From an uncultured bacterium (GTDB lineage Bacteria; Gemmatimonadota; Gemmatimonadetes; Longimicrobiales; RSA9): a stretch of DNA of 7,596 nucleotides. Position 1 is the stretch's first letter. Each line of letters starts with the position of its first letter. The stretch covers positions 1-7,596 of the forward strand of contig CALKIP010000051.1 of NCBI GenBank assembly GCA_937995995.1, read 5' to 3'. The translations under genes and the position numbers were made by a program. The notes beneath the pieces were generated by a model that worked only from the letters and a program-made list of their open reading frames with translations, had not been told where the DNA came from and did no database searches. Below, in pieces: positions 5,222 through 7,596 of this stretch.

Positions 5222-7447
5222 ATGCAAGCGCGCACCACCCGATTCGATGCACTCGCCGCGGCCACATACTGGACGCGCTCCACCAACGGCGAATCCTCGC
5301 CCGCCGCCCCCCGCTCCGACACCCCAACCCGAGCCCTCGGCCGTCCGATGGAAATCGAGCGGATCTTCGGTGAGAATGCCTTCGGCCTGGCGGAGATGAA
5401 GACTCGCCTGCCGAAGACGGCGTTCCTTGCGCTGATGGACACGATCCGCAACGGCACGGAGCTGGACCCGAGCGTCGCGGATGCGGTGGCGCTCGCGATG
5501 AAGGAGTGGGCGATCGAGCGGGGCGCGACCCACTTCTCGCACTGGTTCCAGCCGCTGACGGGGCTGACGGCGGAGAAGCACGACTCCTTCATCACGCCGA
5601 ACGTGGGCGGCGGTGCGGTGGCGGAGTTCAGCGGCAAGGACCTGATCCAGGGCGAGCCGGACGCGTCGAGTCTGCCGTCGGGTGGGCTGCGTGCGACCTT
5701 CGAGGCACGGGGCTACACGGCGTGGGACCCGACGTCGCCGGCGTTCATCATGGAGACGGCGGCGGGTTCGTACCTGGCGATCCCGACGGCCTTCGCATCG
5801 TGGACGGGCGATGCGCTGGACAACAAGATCCCGCTGCTTCGCTCGCTCTACGTGCTGGACCGGTCGGCCCGGCGGGCGCTCGATATTTTCGGCGTGCACG
5901 AGGGGCCGGTCCAGGCCACATTGGGGCCGGAGCAGGAGTTCTTCCTGGTCGACGAGGAGTTCTACTACCGACGCCCCGACCTGCTGACGACGGGGCGTAC
6001 GCTCTTCGGCGGGAAGCCGCCACGGGGGCAGGAGCTCGAGGACCACTACTTCGGCTCGATCCCGGAGCGCGTGCTGGCCTTCATGATGGAGGTCGAGCGA
6101 GAGCTCTACCGGTTGGGCGTGCCGATCAACACCCGCCACAACGAGGTCGCGCCGGGGCAGTTCGAGATGGCGCCGATCTACGAGAACGCGAACGTAGCGG
6201 CCGACCACCAGCAGCTCACCATGCTCGTCATCCGGCGGACGGCGCCGAAGTACGGGCTCGTCGCGCTGCTGCACGAGAAGCCGTTCGCGGGGCTGAACGG
6301 AAGCGGCAAGCACCTGAACTGGTCGTTCTGCACGGCGGAGCACAACCTCCTCGAGCCGGGCGACAGCCCGCACGAGAACCTGCAGTTCCTCTTCTTCTGC
6401 ACCGCGGTGCTGCGCGCCGTCGAGCGGCACCAGGACCTGATGCGGCTCAGCGTCGCCTTCGCGGGCAACGACCACCGCCTGGGCGGGAACGAGGCGCCAC
6501 CGGCGATCGTGTCGGTCTTCCTCGGTGATCAGCTCACCGACATCCTCGATCAGATCGCGAAGCTGGGGAAGGCGAAGGCCTCCAGGAAGGGCGGGCTGCT
6601 CGGCCTCGGCACGCCGGTCCTGCCGCGCCTTCCGAAGCACGCCGGCGACCGCAACCGCACATCGCCTTTCGCGTTCACCGGCAACAAGTTCGAGTTCCGG
6701 GCACCGGGTGCGTCGCAGTCGATCTCGTTCCCGGCCACGGTGCTCAACACGATCACCGCGGAATCGATCGACGAGCTTGTCGACGAACTCGAGGCGGAAC
6801 TCGGCGAAGGCCGCGACCTCGAGGAGGCGATGTGTGCGCTCCTCTCCCGCGAGATCCCCAGGATCCAGCACATCGTCTTCGATGGCGACGGCTACTCGCG
6901 TGACTGGGAGGCCGAGGCCGAGCGGCGAGGCCTCCTCCATATCCGCAACGCACTCGATGCGATCCACCGGATCTCGGACGCCAAGAACGTCGAGCTCTTC
7001 GAGAAGTACGGGGTCCTGAGCCGCCGTGAGATCGAGAGCCGTGAGGAGATCCTCGTCGATCAATACTTCAAGACGATCAACATCGAGGGCGAGACCACGG
7101 CCGACATCGCGCGCACCATGGTGCTCCCCGCGGCAACGCGCTACCTCGCCGATCTGCTCGCCACCGCCGAGCGCGCCGGCGATGTGGGCGTGGAGGTGCG
7201 CAGCCTCAGGCGCATGATCGAGGAGGTCGGCGGGCTCATCGACGAGCTGCACGAGGTGCTCGATGAGCTCGTCCGCCAGAATGCCGAACTGGGCGGCGAC
7301 GATGTCCACTCCAAGGCCGTGCACATGCGCGAGAACATCGTTCCCGCCATGGCCGCCGTCCGTTCCGTCGTCGACCGCCTCGAGAGGATCCTCCCCGACG
7401 ACCTCTGGCCGCTGCCTCGCTACCGCGAGATGCTCTTCGTCAAGTAG
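5222..7447 (+). CDS. glnN: glutamine synthetase type III (GSIII)
   Basis: A 741-residue cytoplasmic enzyme joining glutamate and ammonia with ATP to make glutamine. Its length marks it as type III (about 700-740 residues), not the shorter types I or II. The GSIII N-terminal segment is present (IERIFGENAFGLAEMKTRLP, then GATHFSHWFQPLTGLTAEKHDSF). The catalytic core shows GPEQEFF with metal ligands Glu237 and Glu239, NEVAPGQFE (Glu308, Glu315), NGSGKH (359-364, active-site His364), AGNDHRLGGNEAPP (414-427) and KFEFR (Glu491, Arg493). The helical C-terminal GSIII region follows. All key residues look intact. The ATG at 5222 is chosen because it follows the predicted promoter and gives an N-terminal extension typical of the family; the ATG at 5348 would remove it, and the GTG at 5081 precedes the likely transcription start. 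Third-position usage shifts sharply along the gene (see findings). The symbol follows cyanobacterial usage; glnA is also used for type III genes. Confidence 0.96.
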   Translation: MQARTTRFDALAAATYWTRSTNGESSPAAPRSDTPTRALGRPMEIERIFGENAFGLAEMKTRLPKTAFLALMDTIRNGTELDPSVADAVALAMKEWAIERGATHFSHWFQPLTGLTAEKHDSFITPNVGGGAVAEFSGKDLIQGEPDASSLPSGGLRATFEARGYTAWDPTSPAFIMETAAGSYLAIPTAFASWTGDALDNKIPLLRSLYVLDRSARRALDIFGVHEGPVQATLGPEQEFFLVDEEFYYRRPDLLTTGRTLFGGKPPRGQELEDHYFGSIPERVLAFMMEVERELYRLGVPINTRHNEVAPGQFEMAPIYENANVAADHQQLTMLVIRRTAPKYGLVALLHEKPFAGLNGSGKHLNWSFCTAEHNLLEPGDSPHENLQFLFFCTAVLRAVERHQDLMRLSVAFAGNDHRLGGNEAPPAIVSVFLGDQLTDILDQIAKLGKAKASRKGGLLGLGTPVLPRLPKHAGDRNRTSPFAFTGNKFEFRAPGASQSISFPATVLNTITAESIDELVDELEAELGEGRDLEEAMCALLSREIPRIQHIVFDGDGYSRDWEAEAERRGLLHIRNALDAIHRISDAKNVELFEKYGVLSRREIESREEILVDQYFKTINIEGETTADIARTMVLPAATRYLADLLATAERAGDVGVEVRSLRRMIEEVGGLIDELHEVLDELVRQNAELGGDDVHSKAVHMRENIVPAMAAVRSVVDRLERILPDDLWPLPRYREMLFVK

Positions 7448-7482
7448 GCTGAACCGCACCGGGGGGCGGCGTAGGAGGGATA

Positions 7483-7560
7483 GGGCCAGGCAGGGTGGGG
7501 AAGCTCTGGCCCGGTCCTCGACGCTCGTCCCGATCTCGACCCTGGTGGGGGAGGAGGGTC
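7483..7560. terminator. two stem-loops between convergent genes
   Basis: A 7-bp perfect stem GGGCCAG (7483-7489) with CTGGCCC (7506-7512) starts 36 nt past the glutamine synthetase stop codon. A second 6-bp stem GACCCT (7538-7543) with AGGGTC (7555-7560) touches the predicted stop codon of the convergent gene. Neither has a U-run on either strand, so these are at best weak or factor-assisted terminators. The interval is G-rich on the plus strand, like the left edge of the window. Confidence 0.25.
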
Positions 7561-7596
7561 AGGGGTGAACGGGCAGGCGGAGGGTGAACGTGCTGC
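7559..7596 (-). CDS. C-terminal end of a probable sensor histidine kinase (partial)
   Basis: Read on the minus strand from the window edge, the last codons give S-T-F-T-L-R-L-P-V-H-P followed by TGA (stop 7561-7559). The pattern G-S/T-T-F-T-L-R-L-P is the usual last beta strand of the HATPase_c domain in two-component sensor kinases. The two leftover bases at the edge (GC) are compatible with the expected preceding Gly codon. Only 11 complete residues are visible, so this is a motif-based suggestion. It converges on the glutamine synthetase gene with a gap of 111 bp. Confidence 0.4.
   Translation of the reverse strand, partial: STFTLRLPVHP

Noticed and set aside
5213..7459. Very long minus-strand open frame (748 codons) covering the glutamine synthetase gene
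   Set aside because: It mirrors the real gene in reverse complement and is low-complexity, rich in Arg, Glu, Leu and Val with no recognisable domain. High GC explains the absence of stops.
1..7596. Defence island, CRISPR array, prophage or transposon
   Set aside because: No spaced repeats, transposase or integrase motifs, terminal inverted repeats or tRNA-like structure were seen; the genes are ordinary metabolic and transport families.

Overview
The window is a compact, GC-rich bacterial chromosome segment. It holds five complete protein genes plus what looks like the last few codons of a sixth. Strong bias to G/C at third codon positions, the gene types (an M48 lipoprotein protease with a C-terminal accessory domain, a DUF47-pit pair, a type III glutamine synthetase) and short intergenic gaps suggest a Gemmatimonadota-like or other high-GC environmental bacterium. 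The phylum is inferred from protein flavour, not demonstrated. I found no tRNA, rRNA, CRISPR array, transposase or attachment site, and no gene-free stretch longer than 300 bases.

Layout. Bases 1-229 are non-coding and include a striking G-rich polypurine tract (about 10-120). Three genes then lie on the minus strand and probably form one operon, transcribed from right to left from a promoter near 3691-3719. They are a DUF47/PhoU-like accessory protein (3655-2981), a PiT-type phosphate transporter (2984-1722, overlapping its partner by ATGA) and an M48-family lipoprotein (1687-230) that lacks the catalytic glutamate of the HEXXH motif. Divergent from this operon, a family III (CaiB/BaiF) CoA-transferase runs on the plus strand (3776-4996). 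The 120-bp shared intergenic region carries a perfect 12-bp palindrome. After a terminator-like stem-loop and a good sigma-70-type promoter with exact 17-bp spacing (5097-5125), a glutamine synthetase III gene (5222-7447) follows behind a leader of about 90 nt. At the right edge the minus strand shows a short C-terminal peptide typical of histidine kinase ATPase domains, convergent with the glutamine synthetase gene.

Functionally this is mainly housekeeping nutrient metabolism: low-affinity phosphate uptake with its regulator-like partner, ammonium assimilation, one acyl-CoA-transferase of unknown substrate, and an envelope protein. I see no evidence for a new multi-gene system. The observations most worth checking are the inactivated-looking protease active site, an abrupt synonymous-codon shift inside the glutamine synthetase gene, and the palindrome between the divergent promoters.
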